64,000 nt of DNA. Origin: Pelomonas candidula (GTDB lineage: Bacteria; Pseudomonadota; Gammaproteobacteria; Burkholderiales; Burkholderiaceae_C). Position numbers and translations under genes: made by a program. The stretch is from NCBI RefSeq assembly GCF_043555985.1, contig NZ_JBIGIC010000013.1:1-64000 (forward strand). Reading direction: 5' to 3'. The notes beneath the pieces are model-generated. The model was not told where the DNA came from. It worked only from the letters and a program-made list of their open reading frames with translations, and searched no databases. How positions within the stretch are numbered: the first letter of the stretch is position 1; each line of letters starts with the position of its first letter. Of this stretch, positions 1 through 8,634 are shown piece after piece.

Positions 1-76
1 GCGACGAGGCGGGCTGACCGAGCTCAGCGCTACAGTTGTCCACAGCCGGCGTCAGCCGATGCCGGCCCCAAGCCCT

Positions 77-126
77 GGGTCAAAGTTCAATCGGCAGGGT
101 GGGTCAAATTTAGATCGGCGCCAACA
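77..126. mobile_element. Possible terminal repeats of an IS21-family element (remnant)
   Basis: Two imperfect direct repeats of 19 bp begin at 77 and 101. Both read GGGTCAAA followed by a short AT-rich stretch and ATCGGC, and the second continues into GCCAACA. Arrays of GGGTCA...GATCGGCG...ACA repeats are familiar from the ends of IS21-family elements. No transposase gene is visible because the window starts here. The call rests on recollection of end sequences, not on an alignment. Confidence 0.3.
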
Positions 127-248
127 CCCGGCTGCTCAAGCGGTACTCAGACAAGCAGGCGTACGAGGCGCGGGCCGTACGCTGGCATCTGGCGCAGGCA
201 CTAGCGATGAGAAGTGTCTTGATTTTTTGTGGGTGGATTTGTGGGTAG
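114..248 (+). pseudogene. 3' fragment of an unrecognised gene cut by the element end
   Basis: After an in-frame stop at 111-113 inside the IS-like repeats, the frame stays open to a TAG at 246-248. It reads about 44 residues rich in Arg, Ala and Leu, including RLLKRYSDKQAYEAR. There is no plausible start codon with a ribosome site, so if real this is the tail of a gene whose 5' part was lost when the element inserted. I do not recognise the family. Its position beside spaced direct repeats would fit the end of an integrase-type gene, but nothing in the residues proves that. It could also be chance coding in GC-rich DNA. Confidence 0.22.
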
Positions 249-311
249 AGGTGCCCTACCACCTTGGAAGGCACGAAATTCCTAGGCCTTCAGCGGACGC
301 CCTCTCCGCCA
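226..311. other. Possible integration-site scar (direct repeats plus tRNA-Ser-like 3' tail)
   Basis: TTTGTGGGT occurs twice, at 226-234 and 238-246, like arm-type sites next to tyrosine-recombinase integrases. Then 301-311 reads CCTCTCCGCCA, the form of a tRNA-Ser acceptor 3' end with CCA, followed closely by a terminator. No tRNA body precedes it. Together this suggests one end of a lost island that used a tRNA-Ser 3' end. Each piece is weak alone. Confidence 0.22.
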
Positions 312-323
312 AGCACATGTGAT

Positions 324-346
324 CGGGCCCCATCGGGGCCCGTTTT
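324..346 (+). terminator. Intrinsic terminator
   Basis: CGGGCCCC (324-331), loop ATC, GGGGCCCG (335-342), then TTTT: an 8 bp GC stem with a T-tract. It lies just past the tRNA-Ser-like tail, as a tRNA terminator would. Confidence 0.6.
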
Positions 347-498
347 ACTTTGAGCGTCAGTTTGAGGCCCGACTGCCGATGCCATCACCTGCAGTTCACG
401 CCCCGGAAAGCGCAATTCGTCGCTCTGCGCTGGTTTGACAGGTGCGCTTGCGGAACACTGACGAACATGCCTTGCCAGTCGCAAGGCCGGAGCTGGAA

Positions 499-750
499 AT
501 GCGATCAAGCAAGGGATGGATAAGTCTGAGCCTCGCCGTCGGCCTGCTGGCTGGTGGATTGCCTGCGCAAGCAAGCGAGGTGGTCAAGTTGGCGCGACTC
601 GTCGTCAGCGGCAAGCGATCCACCAGCGAGGCACCGCGGACCACCACGCCGGCAGAACCGCGCACATCACCTGGCCCGCAAGCGCAGAGCAGTGGCGGCA
701 GCAACGACGACGCAGGCAATGCCCCCGCCCCATCGCGCGGCGTCTCCTGA
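499..750 (+). CDS. Small exported protein of unknown function
   Basis: An 83-residue protein. Residues 1-24 form a Sec signal peptide: MRSSKGW, a hydrophobic core SLAVGLLAGG, then the cleavage motif AQA. The mature part starts SEVVKLARLVVSGKR, resembling short exported Burkholderiales proteins that begin with a Val/Leu-rich strand ending in GKR or GRR. The remainder is low-complexity and rich in Pro, Ser, Thr and Ala, probably disordered. The start at 499 is preferred over an in-frame ATG at 442 because it follows a GGAG ribosome site and puts the signal peptide at the N-terminus. No conserved domain or function is recognised. It stands alone between the mobile-element scar and the convergent tRNA cluster. 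Confidence 0.5.
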   Translation: MRSSKGWISLSLAVGLLAGGLPAQASEVVKLARLVVSGKRSTSEAPRTTTPAEPRTSPGPQAQSSGGSNDDAGNAPAPSRGVS

Positions 751-777
751 CGCAATCCACGATATTCGATTCGCGCA

Positions 778-815
778 AAACAAAATGCGCCCAATCCGCA
801 AGGGACTGGGCGCAT
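778..815 (-). terminator. Terminator of the downstream tRNA triplet
   Basis: On the minus strand ATGCGCCCA (815-807) pairs with TGGGCGCAT (793-785), followed by TTTTG. A 9 bp stem directly after the last tRNA-Asp. Confidence 0.8.
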
Positions 816-824
816 TATCAATTT

Positions 825-901
825 TGGCGGAGTGGACGGGGCTCGAACCCGCGACCCCCGGCGTGACAGGCCGGTATTCTAACCAACTGAACTACCACTC
901 C
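825..901 (-). tRNA. tRNA-Asp(GTC), second copy
   Basis: 77 nt with encoded CCA (TGG at 825-827). Acceptor GGAGTGG pairs with CCACTCC, the anticodon loop reads CCTGTCACG, and the T-arm is GGGTTCGAGCCCC. Last gene of the second Ala-Glu-Asp triplet, identical to the copy at 1224-1300. Confidence 0.95.
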
Positions 902-953
902 ACGTGGGATGAGATTTCGAATATTTTTCAATACTCGCAAGCCGCATCAAACT

Positions 954-1029
954 TGGCGTCCCCTAGGGGATTCGAACCCCTGTAATCACCGTGAAAGGGT
1001 GGTGTCCTAGGCCTCTAGACGAAGGGGAC
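954..1029 (-). tRNA. tRNA-Glu(TTC), second copy
   Basis: 76 nt with encoded CCA. Acceptor GTCCCCT pairs with AGGGGAC, the anticodon loop contains CTTTCAC giving TTC, and the T-arm is GGGGTTCGAATCCCC. Identical to the copy at 1401-1476. Confidence 0.95.
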
Positions 1030-1075
1030 TGTAATTTTCAATTCTAAATCACGCTGACAACAAACTAAAGCCTGT

Positions 1076-1151
<76 letters not shown>

Positions 1152-1163
1152 AAGGAGCGTGAC

Positions 1164-1194
1164 TCAAAAACAAACGGCCAATAAATTGGCCGTT
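1164..1194 (-). terminator. Terminator between the two tRNA triplets
   Basis: AACGGCCAAT pairs with ATTGGCCGTT (1194-1185 and 1182-1173) and is followed on the minus strand by TTGTTTTTG. It closes the first triplet, so the second either has its own promoter or is read through. Confidence 0.75.
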
Positions 1195-1223
1195 CGCTAA
1201 TCGGGCGGACCCGATGAAATCCT

Positions 1224-1300
1224 TGGCGGAGTGGACGGGGCTCGAACCCGCGACCCCCGGCGTGACAGGCCGGTATTCTAACCAACTGAACTACCACTCC
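1224..1300 (-). tRNA. tRNA-Asp(GTC), first copy
   Basis: 77 nt with encoded CCA, identical to the tRNA-Asp at 825-901. Last gene of the first triplet, followed by its own terminator. Confidence 0.95.
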
Positions 1301-1315
1301 GCGTGGGATAAATTC

Positions 1316-1337
1316 AATATCGTCTTTCCACGATATT
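1316..1337. repeat. Inverted repeat in the Glu-Asp spacer
   Basis: AATATCGT and ACGATATT, 8 bp perfect arms with a 6 nt loop, between tRNA-Glu and tRNA-Asp of the first triplet only. There is no T-tract, so it is more likely a processing hairpin than a terminator. Confidence 0.5.
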
Positions 1338-1400
1338 CGAGCTTATCAAACTCGCCCCATCTTGCGACAGGATTTTCAAATCCAGTCTTTCGACTAAATT

Positions 1401-1476
1401 TGGCGTCCCCTAGGGGATTCGAACCCCTGTAATCACCGTGAAAGGGTGGTGTCCTAGGCCTCTAGACGAAGGGGAC
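1401..1476 (-). tRNA. tRNA-Glu(TTC), first copy
   Basis: 76 nt with encoded CCA, identical to the tRNA-Glu at 954-1029. It lies directly downstream of the gene for the synthetase that charges it. Confidence 0.95.
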
Positions 1477-1520
1477 TAATCCTTCACACTTGAACCGCGC
1501 GCCACCGAATAGAAACTATC

Positions 1521-1596
<76 letters not shown>

Positions 1597-1681
1597 GTTG
1601 TTTCCAACTCATCTCGACTTTCGTCTTTGACTTCGTCGTTAACAGCGCTGTTCAAGCGAGACCAAGAGTATATGACGAATT

Positions 1682-3085
1682 TCAGACCGACTGCAAGCGT
1701 TCGAGAACTTTTTTCTGATCGAAGTGTTCGAGGACCGCATCCAGCGACGGAGTTTGCGCACGACCGCACACGATGACGCGCACCGGCACGGCCAGTTGCG
1801 GCATCTTCAAGCCGACGGCGGCCAGTGTTTCCTTCAAGGCCTGCTGGATGGCGGCCTTGTTCCATTCGGTCAGCGCTGCCAGGCGATCGGCGAGCGCCGC
1901 CACGGCCGGGCGCACGGCGTCGGTGACGTGCGCGGCCAGATCCTCCGCCGATGGCGAGACCGGTGCGAAATACATCGCCAGCCAGTCGGCCAACGCAGCC
2001 ACCGTCGCGCAGCGGTCCTTGAACAGGCCCACCTTGGGCAGGACTTGCTCGACGGTCACTGCGATGCCCTTGGCCGCAAGTTGCTCCACGACGAGGCCAG
2101 CCAGCCGCGCCTCGTCGATCTGCTTTACGTAGTGCCCGTTGACCCAGTCCAGCTTGGCCGGGTCCCACTGGGCCGGGCTCTTGGACAGGTGCGAGCCATC
2201 GAACCAGCCGACCATCTGCTCGGCCGAGAACAGTTCATCGTCGCCATGGCTCCAGCCAAGGCGGGCCAAGTAGTTCAGCATGCCTTCGGGCAGGTAACCG
2301 TTGGCGGCGTAGTCCATCACGCTGACGGCGCCACGGCGCTTGGACAGCTTCAGGCCATCGTCGCCCAGGATGATGGGCAGGTGGCCGAAAGACGGCAGCG
2401 GCGCACCGAGCGCGTTGAAGATGTTGATCTGCCAGGGCGTGTTGTTGACGTGCTCGTCGCCGCGGAAGACGTGGCTGATGCGCATGTCCCAGTCGTCGAC
2501 GACGACGGCGAAGTTGTAGGTCGGCACGCCGTCCGTGCGGGCGATGATGAGGTCGTCAATCTCGCGGTTGTTGATCGTGATCGGGCCCTTGACGACGTCG
2601 TCCCAGGTCACATCGCCTTCGATCGGATTGGCGAACCGCACCACGGGCTTCACACCCTCCGGCGGCGTCGGCAGCGTCTTGCCGGGCTCGGGGCGCCAGC
2701 GGCGGTCGTACAGCGTCTTCTCGCCGCGGGCCTTCTGGGCCTCGCGCATCTCAGTCAGCTCTTCGGGCGTCGCGTAGCAGCGGTAGGCCTTGCCTTCGGC
2801 GATGAGCTGGTCGATGACCGCCTGGTAACGGTCCAGGCGCTGCATCTGGTAGATCGGGCCCTCGTCGTAGCTGAGGCCCAGCCAGTTCATCGCGGCGATG
2901 ATCTGGTCGACCGAGTCCTGCGTGGAACGGGCCACGTCGGTGTCCTCGATGCGCAGCACGAACTCGCCGCCGTGGTGGCGGGCGTAGGCCCATGAGTACA
3001 GCGCAGTGCGGGCAGTGCCCAGATGCAGGAAGCCGGTCGGCGACGGCGCGATGCGCGTGCGGACCTTGTCGAAATTGGAAGTCAT
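1682..3085 (-). CDS. gltX: Glutamyl-tRNA synthetase
   Basis: Charges tRNA-Glu with glutamate in the cytoplasm. The 467-residue length is normal for the bacterial enzyme. The class I Rossmann fold shows the HIGH-type motif as HLGT at residues 21-24, preceded by APSPTG, and the KMSKS-type motif as KLSKR at 246-250. The anticodon-binding helical domain fills the C-terminal third. The start codon overlaps the metZ stop as ATGA (3082-3085), so translation is probably coupled. It is the last protein gene before the duplicated tRNA-Glu genes, a sensible placement for the synthetase. Confidence 0.97.
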   Translation of the reverse strand: MTSNFDKVRTRIAPSPTGFLHLGTARTALYSWAYARHHGGEFVLRIEDTDVARSTQDSVDQIIAAMNWLGLSYDEGPIYQMQRLDRYQAVIDQLIAEGKAYRCYATPEELTEMREAQKARGEKTLYDRRWRPEPGKTLPTPPEGVKPVVRFANPIEGDVTWDDVVKGPITINNREIDDLIIARTDGVPTYNFAVVVDDWDMRISHVFRGDEHVNNTPWQINIFNALGAPLPSFGHLPIILGDDGLKLSKRRGAVSVMDYAANGYLPEGMLNYLARLGWSHGDDELFSAEQMVGWFDGSHLSKSPAQWDPAKLDWVNGHYVKQIDEARLAGLVVEQLAAKGIAVTVEQVLPKVGLFKDRCATVAALADWLAMYFAPVSPSAEDLAAHVTDAVRPAVAALADRLAALTEWNKAAIQQALKETLAAVGLKMPQLAVPVRVIVCGRAQTPSLDAVLEHFDQKKVLERLQSV

Positions 3086-4320
3086 CGGGTTGTCAGAGTG
3101 GAAAGGCCACGGAGCAGGTCGTCGGTGATGTCGTCGACGTGCTCGAGGCCGACAGCCAGGCGGATCAGGCCCTGGCCGATGCCCGCGACCTGACGCTGCG
3201 CCTCGCTGAGGCGGCCGTGCGAGGTGGTCGCGGGATGGGTGATGATGGTCTTGGTGTCGCCCAGGTTGGTGGCGATGGAAATGACACGCGTGCTGTCGAT
3301 GACGTGGAAGGCGGCGGCGCGCGCCTCCTCGGGTGTGTTTCCCTTGACGTCGAAAGACAGCACCGCCCCGCCCTGCCCACTTTGCTGGCGCATCGCGAGG
3401 TCATGCTGCGGGTGGGAAGCGAGACCGGGGTAGTAGACGTTGTCGATCTCCGGCTGGGCCTGCAGCCACAGCGCGACCGCCAGCGCCTGTTCGCTTTGCG
3501 CCTTCATGCGCAGCGACAGCGTCTCCAGGCCTTTGAGCACGACCCAGGCGTTGAACGGCGACAACGTCATGCCGACCGTACGCAGCACAGGGCCGAAGAC
3601 GTCGTGGATGAGCGCGGCTCGGCCACACAGCGCGCCGGCCATGACGCGGCCTTGGCCGTCCATGTACTTGGTCGCCGAGTGCATGACGATGTCCGCACCC
3701 AGCGCCGCAGGGCGCTGCAGCGCGGGCGTCGAGTAGGTGTTGTCGACGGCCAGCAGCGCGCCCGCATCATGCGCAAGATCAGCCAGCGCACGGATGTCGC
3801 AGATATCCGTCAGCGGGTTTGTCGGCGTCTCGGCAAAGAAGAGCTTGGTCGTCGGCCGGATCGCGGCGCGCCACTCGGCCACATCGGTCTGCGAGACGAA
3901 CGTCGTCTCGACGCCGAACTTGCCGAACTCCTTGGCGAACAGGTTGATCGTCGAGCCGAACACCGAGCGCGAGCAGACGACGTGGTCACCTGCCTTCAGC
4001 AGGCCCAGGCACAGCAGCAGGATGGCGCTCATGCCGGTGGACGTCGCGATGGCGGCCTCGGTGCCCTCCAGCGCCGCCAGACGGGCTTCCAGGCTGCGCA
4101 CGGTGGGGTTGCTGGTGCGCGAGTAGGTGAAGTCCTCGGAAGCCGAGAACTTGCGCGCCGACGTCTCGGCGTCCGGCTGCACGTAGGCCGTCGTCAGGAA
4201 CAGCGCCTCGGAGTTCTCGCCGTGCTGGCTGGGCGCCAGCGCCGTGCGCACGGCCAGCGTCTCGGGGCGCAGGCCCTCGGGAAGCGTGGCGCGCGCGAGG
4301 CGCCGGGCGTCGTCGCTCAC
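3082..4320 (-). CDS. metZ: O-succinylhomoserine sulfhydrylase
   Basis: A PLP enzyme of methionine synthesis that converts O-succinylhomoserine and sulfide to homocysteine by direct sulfhydrylation. The 412 residues match the Cys/Met metabolism PLP family (fold type I). Visible motifs are YSRTSNPT (66-73), the phosphate-binding STGMSA stretch (94-99), DNTYSTP (193-199) and the PLP lysine K218 in SATKY. The choice of metZ over cystathionine gamma-synthase rests on its place directly after purF, the usual arrangement for metZ in Burkholderiales and pseudomonads. Five bases separate it from purF. Confidence 0.9.
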   Translation of the reverse strand: MSDDARRLARATLPEGLRPETLAVRTALAPSQHGENSEALFLTTAYVQPDAETSARKFSASEDFTYSRTSNPTVRSLEARLAALEGTEAAIATSTGMSAILLLCLGLLKAGDHVVCSRSVFGSTINLFAKEFGKFGVETTFVSQTDVAEWRAAIRPTTKLFFAETPTNPLTDICDIRALADLAHDAGALLAVDNTYSTPALQRPAALGADIVMHSATKYMDGQGRVMAGALCGRAALIHDVFGPVLRTVGMTLSPFNAWVVLKGLETLSLRMKAQSEQALAVALWLQAQPEIDNVYYPGLASHPQHDLAMRQQSGQGGAVLSFDVKGNTPEEARAAAFHVIDSTRVISIATNLGDTKTIITHPATTSHGRLSEAQRQVAGIGQGLIRLAVGLEHVDDITDDLLRGLSTLTTR

Positions 4321-4325
4321 GGAGG

Positions 4326-5837
4326 TCAGCCTTCGTTGCGGCCCTGCAGCGCCAGGCGGCTGCGCGCGCCTGCGTCTTCCTCGTCACCTTGCGACGTGCG
4401 CTGCTCGCGGATGGCGGCGAAATCGGCCAGGCTGACGTCTCCCGTCACGTAGTGACCGTCAAAGCAGCTGGCCTCGAAGCCGGCAAGGCCCGGGCGCAGC
4501 GCGGCGACGACGCGCTTCATCGCATCCACGTCCTGATAAATCAGCGCGTCGGCACCGATGTACTGGCGCACTTCCTCGATGCTGCGGCCGTGGGCGATCA
4601 ACTCCTCCTGCGTCGGCATGTCGATGCCGTAGACGTTGGGGAAGCGCACCGGCGGTGCGGCGGAGGCCAGGTAGACCTTGCGGGCGCCGGCGTCGCGGGC
4701 CATCTGCACGATCTCCTTGGACGTCGTACCGCGCACGATGGAGTCGTCCACCAGCAGCACGTTGCGGTTCTTGAACTCCACGCCGATGGCGTTGAGCTTC
4801 TGGCGCACGCTCTTCTTGCGCGCGCCTTGCCCCGGCATGATGAAGGTGCGGCCAACGTAGCGGTTCTTCACGAAGCCCTCGCGATAGGGCTTGCCGATAC
4901 GGTGCGCCAGCTGCATGGCCGACGGACGGCTGCTCTCGGGGATGGGGATGACGACGTCGATCTCATTGGGCGGCATCGTGGAGATGACGCGCTGCGCCAG
5001 CGTCTCGCCCATGTTGAGCCGCGCCTGGTAGACGGAGATGCCATCCATGACCGAGTCCGGCCGCGCGAGGTAGACGAACTCGAACATGCAGGGGTTCAGC
5101 GTCGGGTGGTCGTTGCACTGCTCGGTGTGCAGCTTGCCGGTCAGGTCGACGAACAGCGCTTCACCGGGCGCCAGGTCGCGCTCCAGCTGATGGGCCGTGC
5201 CCTCCAGAGCGACGCTTTCGCTGGCGACCATGAAGTCACCGTTGCCCGAGCGGCCGAAGCACAGCGGGCGGATGCCGAACGGGTCGCGGAAGGCCAGCAG
5301 GCCGTAGCCGGCGATCAGCGCGATGACGGCGTAGCTGCCCTTGATGCGCTTCTGCACGGCGCGCACGGCGGCGAACACTTCCTTGGGCGTCAGCGGCAGG
5401 TCACGCGCGGCCAGCTCCAGCTCGTGGGCCAGCACGTTGATCAGCACCTCGGTGTCGCTCTCGGTGTTAATGTGGCGGCGGTCGATGTCGAACAGCTCGT
5501 CCTTCAGCGCGTGGGCGTTGGTCAGGTTGCCGTTGTGCACGAGCACGATGCCGAATGGCGCGTTGACATAGAAGGGCTGGGCCTCTTCCTCGCTGTAGGC
5601 GTTGCCGGCGGTCGGGTAGCGCACCTGGCCCAGGCCGATGTTGCCGGGCAGCGCGCGCATGTTGCGGGTGCGGAACACGTCACGCACCATGCCGCGGGCC
5701 TTGTGCATGAAGCACTTGGGGCCCTGCATCGTGACGATGCCGGCAGCGTCCTGACCGCGGTGCTGCAGCAGCAGCAGCGCGTCATAGAGAAGCTGGTTGA
5801 CGGGAGAGGCAGCGAGGGTGCCGACGATGCCGCACAT
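4326..5837 (-). CDS. purF: Amidophosphoribosyltransferase
   Basis: First committed step of purine synthesis: PRPP plus glutamine gives phosphoribosylamine. 503 residues. The N-terminal Ntn glutaminase domain begins MCGIVG, so Cys2 becomes the nucleophile after Met removal, and HNGNLTN (101-107) is visible. The phosphoribosyltransferase domain carries the PRPP loop LLVDDSIVRGTT at 361-372. The C-terminal 30 residues are charged and unconserved-looking. It follows cvpA by 11 bp, a pairing also known from E. coli. Confidence 0.97.
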   Translation of the reverse strand: MCGIVGTLAASPVNQLLYDALLLLQHRGQDAAGIVTMQGPKCFMHKARGMVRDVFRTRNMRALPGNIGLGQVRYPTAGNAYSEEEAQPFYVNAPFGIVLVHNGNLTNAHALKDELFDIDRRHINTESDTEVLINVLAHELELAARDLPLTPKEVFAAVRAVQKRIKGSYAVIALIAGYGLLAFRDPFGIRPLCFGRSGNGDFMVASESVALEGTAHQLERDLAPGEALFVDLTGKLHTEQCNDHPTLNPCMFEFVYLARPDSVMDGISVYQARLNMGETLAQRVISTMPPNEIDVVIPIPESSRPSAMQLAHRIGKPYREGFVKNRYVGRTFIMPGQGARKKSVRQKLNAIGVEFKNRNVLLVDDSIVRGTTSKEIVQMARDAGARKVYLASAAPPVRFPNVYGIDMPTQEELIAHGRSIEEVRQYIGADALIYQDVDAMKRVVAALRPGLAGFEASCFDGHYVTGDVSLADFAAIREQRTSQGDEEDAGARSRLALQGRNEG

Positions 5838-5848
5838 GGCGAGGGTCC

Positions 5849-6382
5849 TTAATCAGTCGAATCCGCCACAGATGGGGTCATCGAGCGGGAAACAAAACGG
5901 GCAACGGGTTCGGGCAGCAGCGGCGCGGCGTCGCGCAGCACGCCGGCCAGCACGGGCGCGGCGCGCGAGGCCTGCCAAGTGGACGTTTCAGCCAGCGGCG
6001 AAGCGCCGATGACCAGCACCAGCAACAGCGCGATGAAGACGCCGCGCAGCGCACCGAAGCCGGCGCCGCCGAGGCGGTCCACGACCGACAGCGGCGTGGC
6101 GTGGATCAACGTCTTGACCAGGCGCGACGCCAGGCTCCAGACGATGAGGACGAAGAAGAAGGCGATGGCCAGCGAGACGACATGGACGACGGCTGGGCCG
6201 AACTTGCCTTCAGGCAGGAAACTCTCGACGACGGGCGCCAGCGGTGACGCGGCGAAATAGGCCACCACCCAGCCGGCCAGCGACATCACCTCGAAGACCA
6301 GGCCGCGCCACAGGCCGATGCCGACCGACAGCAGCAGCAGCGCCGCCAGTGCGAGATCAACCCAGCTCAGCTCGACGTCCAT
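5849..6382 (-). CDS. cvpA: CvpA family inner-membrane protein
   Basis: A 177-residue integral membrane protein of the CvpA/colicin V production family. Hydrophobic segments at about 9-25, 29-45, 65-87 and 110-128 predict four transmembrane helices, with a short polar C-terminal tail. The family is linked to colicin V export and envelope integrity, and its molecular role is not settled. It sits between the SPOR-domain gene and purF with gaps of about 10 bp, the conserved context, so the assignment is firm even though sequence motifs are few. Confidence 0.9.
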   Translation of the reverse strand: MDVELSWVDLALAALLLLSVGIGLWRGLVFEVMSLAGWVVAYFAASPLAPVVESFLPEGKFGPAVVHVVSLAIAFFFVLIVWSLASRLVKTLIHATPLSVVDRLGGAGFGALRGVFIALLLVLVIGASPLAETSTWQASRAAPVLAGVLRDAAPLLPEPVARFVSRSMTPSVADSTD

Positions 6383-6392
6383 GGGCCTGCCG

Positions 6393-7217
6393 TCAGAGAG
6401 TCAGGATGGCGCCGGGCAGGCCGGCGCCTTTGAGCTTGGCGGAGGCCCGCTCGGCCTCGTCGCGGCTGGCGAACGGGCCCAGGCGCACGCGGATGCGCTT
6501 GCCATCGGCCGTGTCGACGGCCTGGGCATAGGTCTTGAGGCCCAGCTTCTCGACCTTGCCCCGCACTTCCTGCGCGGCCTTGTTCTCACCGTAGGCACCA
6601 ACCTGCACGATGTAGCGGGTAGCGGCTGCGGGCGCCGGCTCCTTGCCGTCCAGCAGCGCCTGGGCACGGGCACCGTCGGCGGCGGTCTTGGGCTTGTCTA
6701 CCGGTTTGTCTGCCGGCTTCTCGGCGAGCTTGACCGGCGGCTTCTCGACCGGCCTTTCAGCGGGTTTCGCGACCGGTTTCTCGACCGGCTTTTCCGCGAT
6801 CTTCTCGACGGGCTTCTCGGCAGGCTGTTCGACCGGTTTTTCAGTCGGCTTCTCGGCCACCTTGGGGTCGACCGGCAGCTCTGCTGCCGGGGTGGTCGAA
6901 GCCGGCGCAGGCAGCGGCTCGGCCTGACTCAGCGGCTCACGCGTCGGCACGGTCAGCGGCGGCGCGGTCTCCTTGCGCGGAATCTCGATCGGCAGGTCCA
7001 CCGGGATAGGTCGTGGCTGCGTCTCGAAAATCAGCGGGAAGCCGACGACACCGGCGGCCACCAGCACGGCAGCGCCGATGAGGCGGCGGCGGGCGCGCAC
7101 GCGCAGCACCTGCACATCGTCGGCCGCACTGACCTTGGCGCCGGACTTTCCGGCCGACTTCTTGGGCGCCGCCGCAGTGGCGGCGTCATCGCGCTTGAGG
7201 AAGGAAAACAGGCCCAT
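6393..7217 (-). CDS. SPOR-domain cell-division-type protein (DedD-like)
   Basis: A 274-residue bitopic inner-membrane protein. A basic cytoplasmic start is followed by one transmembrane helix (about 46-64). Then comes a periplasmic Pro/Lys/Glu linker with an EKPVEKP-type repeat over about 118-178, and a C-terminal SPOR domain from about 199 to the end (YIVQVGAY, RVRLGPF). SPOR domains bind denuded septal peptidoglycan. In this gene order the protein is the DedD equivalent. The linker is low complexity and its length is likely to vary between strains. It lies 14 bp after folC. Confidence 0.85.
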   Translation of the reverse strand: MGLFSFLKRDDAATAAAPKKSAGKSGAKVSAADDVQVLRVRARRRLIGAAVLVAAGVVGFPLIFETQPRPIPVDLPIEIPRKETAPPLTVPTREPLSQAEPLPAPASTTPAAELPVDPKVAEKPTEKPVEQPAEKPVEKIAEKPVEKPVAKPAERPVEKPPVKLAEKPADKPVDKPKTAADGARAQALLDGKEPAPAAATRYIVQVGAYGENKAAQEVRGKVEKLGLKTYAQAVDTADGKRIRVRLGPFASRDEAERASAKLKGAGLPGAILTL

Positions 7218-7231
7218 CGGCGGCGGCTAGC

Positions 7232-8542
7232 TCAGTGGAGGGTGGGAGGCTGCGGCACGGTCGCGCCGGCGGTCACGCGCGGGATGCCCTGCTGCAACAC
7301 GCCCCCCACGGTGTAGAAGGAACCGAAGACCAGGATTCTATCGGCCGTGGTCGCCCCAGCCGCCGCCGCGTGCAGCGCGTCCAGCGGGTTGGCGTGCGTA
7401 TGCGTCTCGACGCCCGGCGGCGTCTTCAGGCCGGCTGCCAGGAAGGCGGTCTGCAGCTGCTCGGCGCTTGCGGCACGCGGCAGCGGCAGATCGGTGAAAT
7501 GCCACACGTCCACCAGCGGCGCGATGCGCGCCAGGATGCCGCCCAGATCCTTGTCCGCCATCGCGCCGAAGACGGCGTGCGTGCGCGGGAAGAAGCCCAT
7601 CTGGTCGAGGTTCTGCGCCAGCGCAGCGACGGCATGCGGGTTGTGCGCCACGTCCAGCACGACGGCCGGCTGGCCGGCCAGCACCTGGAAGCGGCCGGGC
7701 AACTCGACCAGGGCCAGGCCGGTGCGCACAGCCTGGGCGCTGATCGGCAGACGGTCGGCCAGCGCCTCGAAGGCCGCCAGCACGCCAGAGGCGTTCAGCA
7801 ACTGGTTCACGCCCCGCAGCGCCGGGTAGGACATGCCGGAGAAGCGCTTGCCGCGACCGGCCCATTGCCATTGCGTGCGGTCGCCGCTGAAGGTGAAGTC
7901 CTTGCCCAACTGGCGCAGGTCGGCACCAACCTCCAGCGCGCGCTCGGCCAGCGAGGCTGGCGGCACGGGGTCGCTGACGACGACGGGACGGCCTGTGCGC
8001 ATGATGCCAGCCTTCTCGCGGCCGACGCTGTCGCGGTCGGTGCCGAGGAATTCGGTGTGATCCAGGTCGATGCTGGTGATGACGGCGCAGTCGGCGTCGA
8101 TGACGTTGACCGCGTCCAGCCGGCCGCCCAGGCCGACTTCGAGGATGACGAGATCCAGCTGCTCGTGCTGCAGCCGCCGCATGATGGCCAGCGTCGTGAA
8201 CTCGAAGTAGGTCAGCGTGATGTCGCCACGCGCGGCTTCGACGGCCTCGAAGTGCGGCTCCAGCGACTCGGCCGCGACCGGCGCGCCGCCGACGCGGCAG
8301 CGCTCCTGGAAATGCACGAGGTGGGGCTTGATGTAGAGGCCGACACGGTAGCCGGCATGCAACGCGATGGACTCCAGCATCGCGCAGGTCGAGCCCTTGC
8401 CGTTGGTGCCGGCGACGACGACGGTCGGACAGTCGAAGGCGATGCCGAGGCGCTCCTTCACGACCCTGACGCGATCCAGCGTCATGTCGATGGTCTTGGG
8501 GTGCAGGCGCTCGCAGTGGGCGAGCCAGTCATCAAGCGTCAT
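7232..8542 (-). CDS. folC: Bifunctional dihydrofolate synthase / folylpolyglutamate synthase
   Basis: Adds glutamate to dihydropteroate and then further glutamates to reduced folate, using ATP. The 436-residue Mur-ligase-like protein has the ATP loop AGTNGKGST at 44-52, DLDHTEFLG typical of FolC, and DVAHNPHA at the start of the C-terminal domain. It begins about 40 bp after the accD terminator, so it probably has its own promoter and heads the folC-SPOR-cvpA-purF-metZ-gltX unit. Confidence 0.96.
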   Translation of the reverse strand: MTLDDWLAHCERLHPKTIDMTLDRVRVVKERLGIAFDCPTVVVAGTNGKGSTCAMLESIALHAGYRVGLYIKPHLVHFQERCRVGGAPVAAESLEPHFEAVEAARGDITLTYFEFTTLAIMRRLQHEQLDLVILEVGLGGRLDAVNVIDADCAVITSIDLDHTEFLGTDRDSVGREKAGIMRTGRPVVVSDPVPPASLAERALEVGADLRQLGKDFTFSGDRTQWQWAGRGKRFSGMSYPALRGVNQLLNASGVLAAFEALADRLPISAQAVRTGLALVELPGRFQVLAGQPAVVLDVAHNPHAVAALAQNLDQMGFFPRTHAVFGAMADKDLGGILARIAPLVDVWHFTDLPLPRAASAEQLQTAFLAAGLKTPPGVETHTHANPLDALHAAAAGATTADRILVFGSFYTVGGVLQQGIPRVTAGATVPQPPTLH

Positions 8543-8583
8543 GGCGGATCGGGCTGATTGCGCGGTTCACGCGTGAAAGCCAT

Positions 8584-8615
8584 CAAAAAACAAAGCCAGG
8601 CACGCGGCCTGGCTT
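8584..8615 (-). terminator. Terminator after accD
   Basis: AAGCCAGGC and GCCTGGCTT form a 9 bp stem with a 5 nt loop, followed on the minus strand by TGTTTTTTG. It separates the trp-accD unit from folC. Confidence 0.85.
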
Positions 8616-8634
8616 GGGGCTACAGGGACGACGT

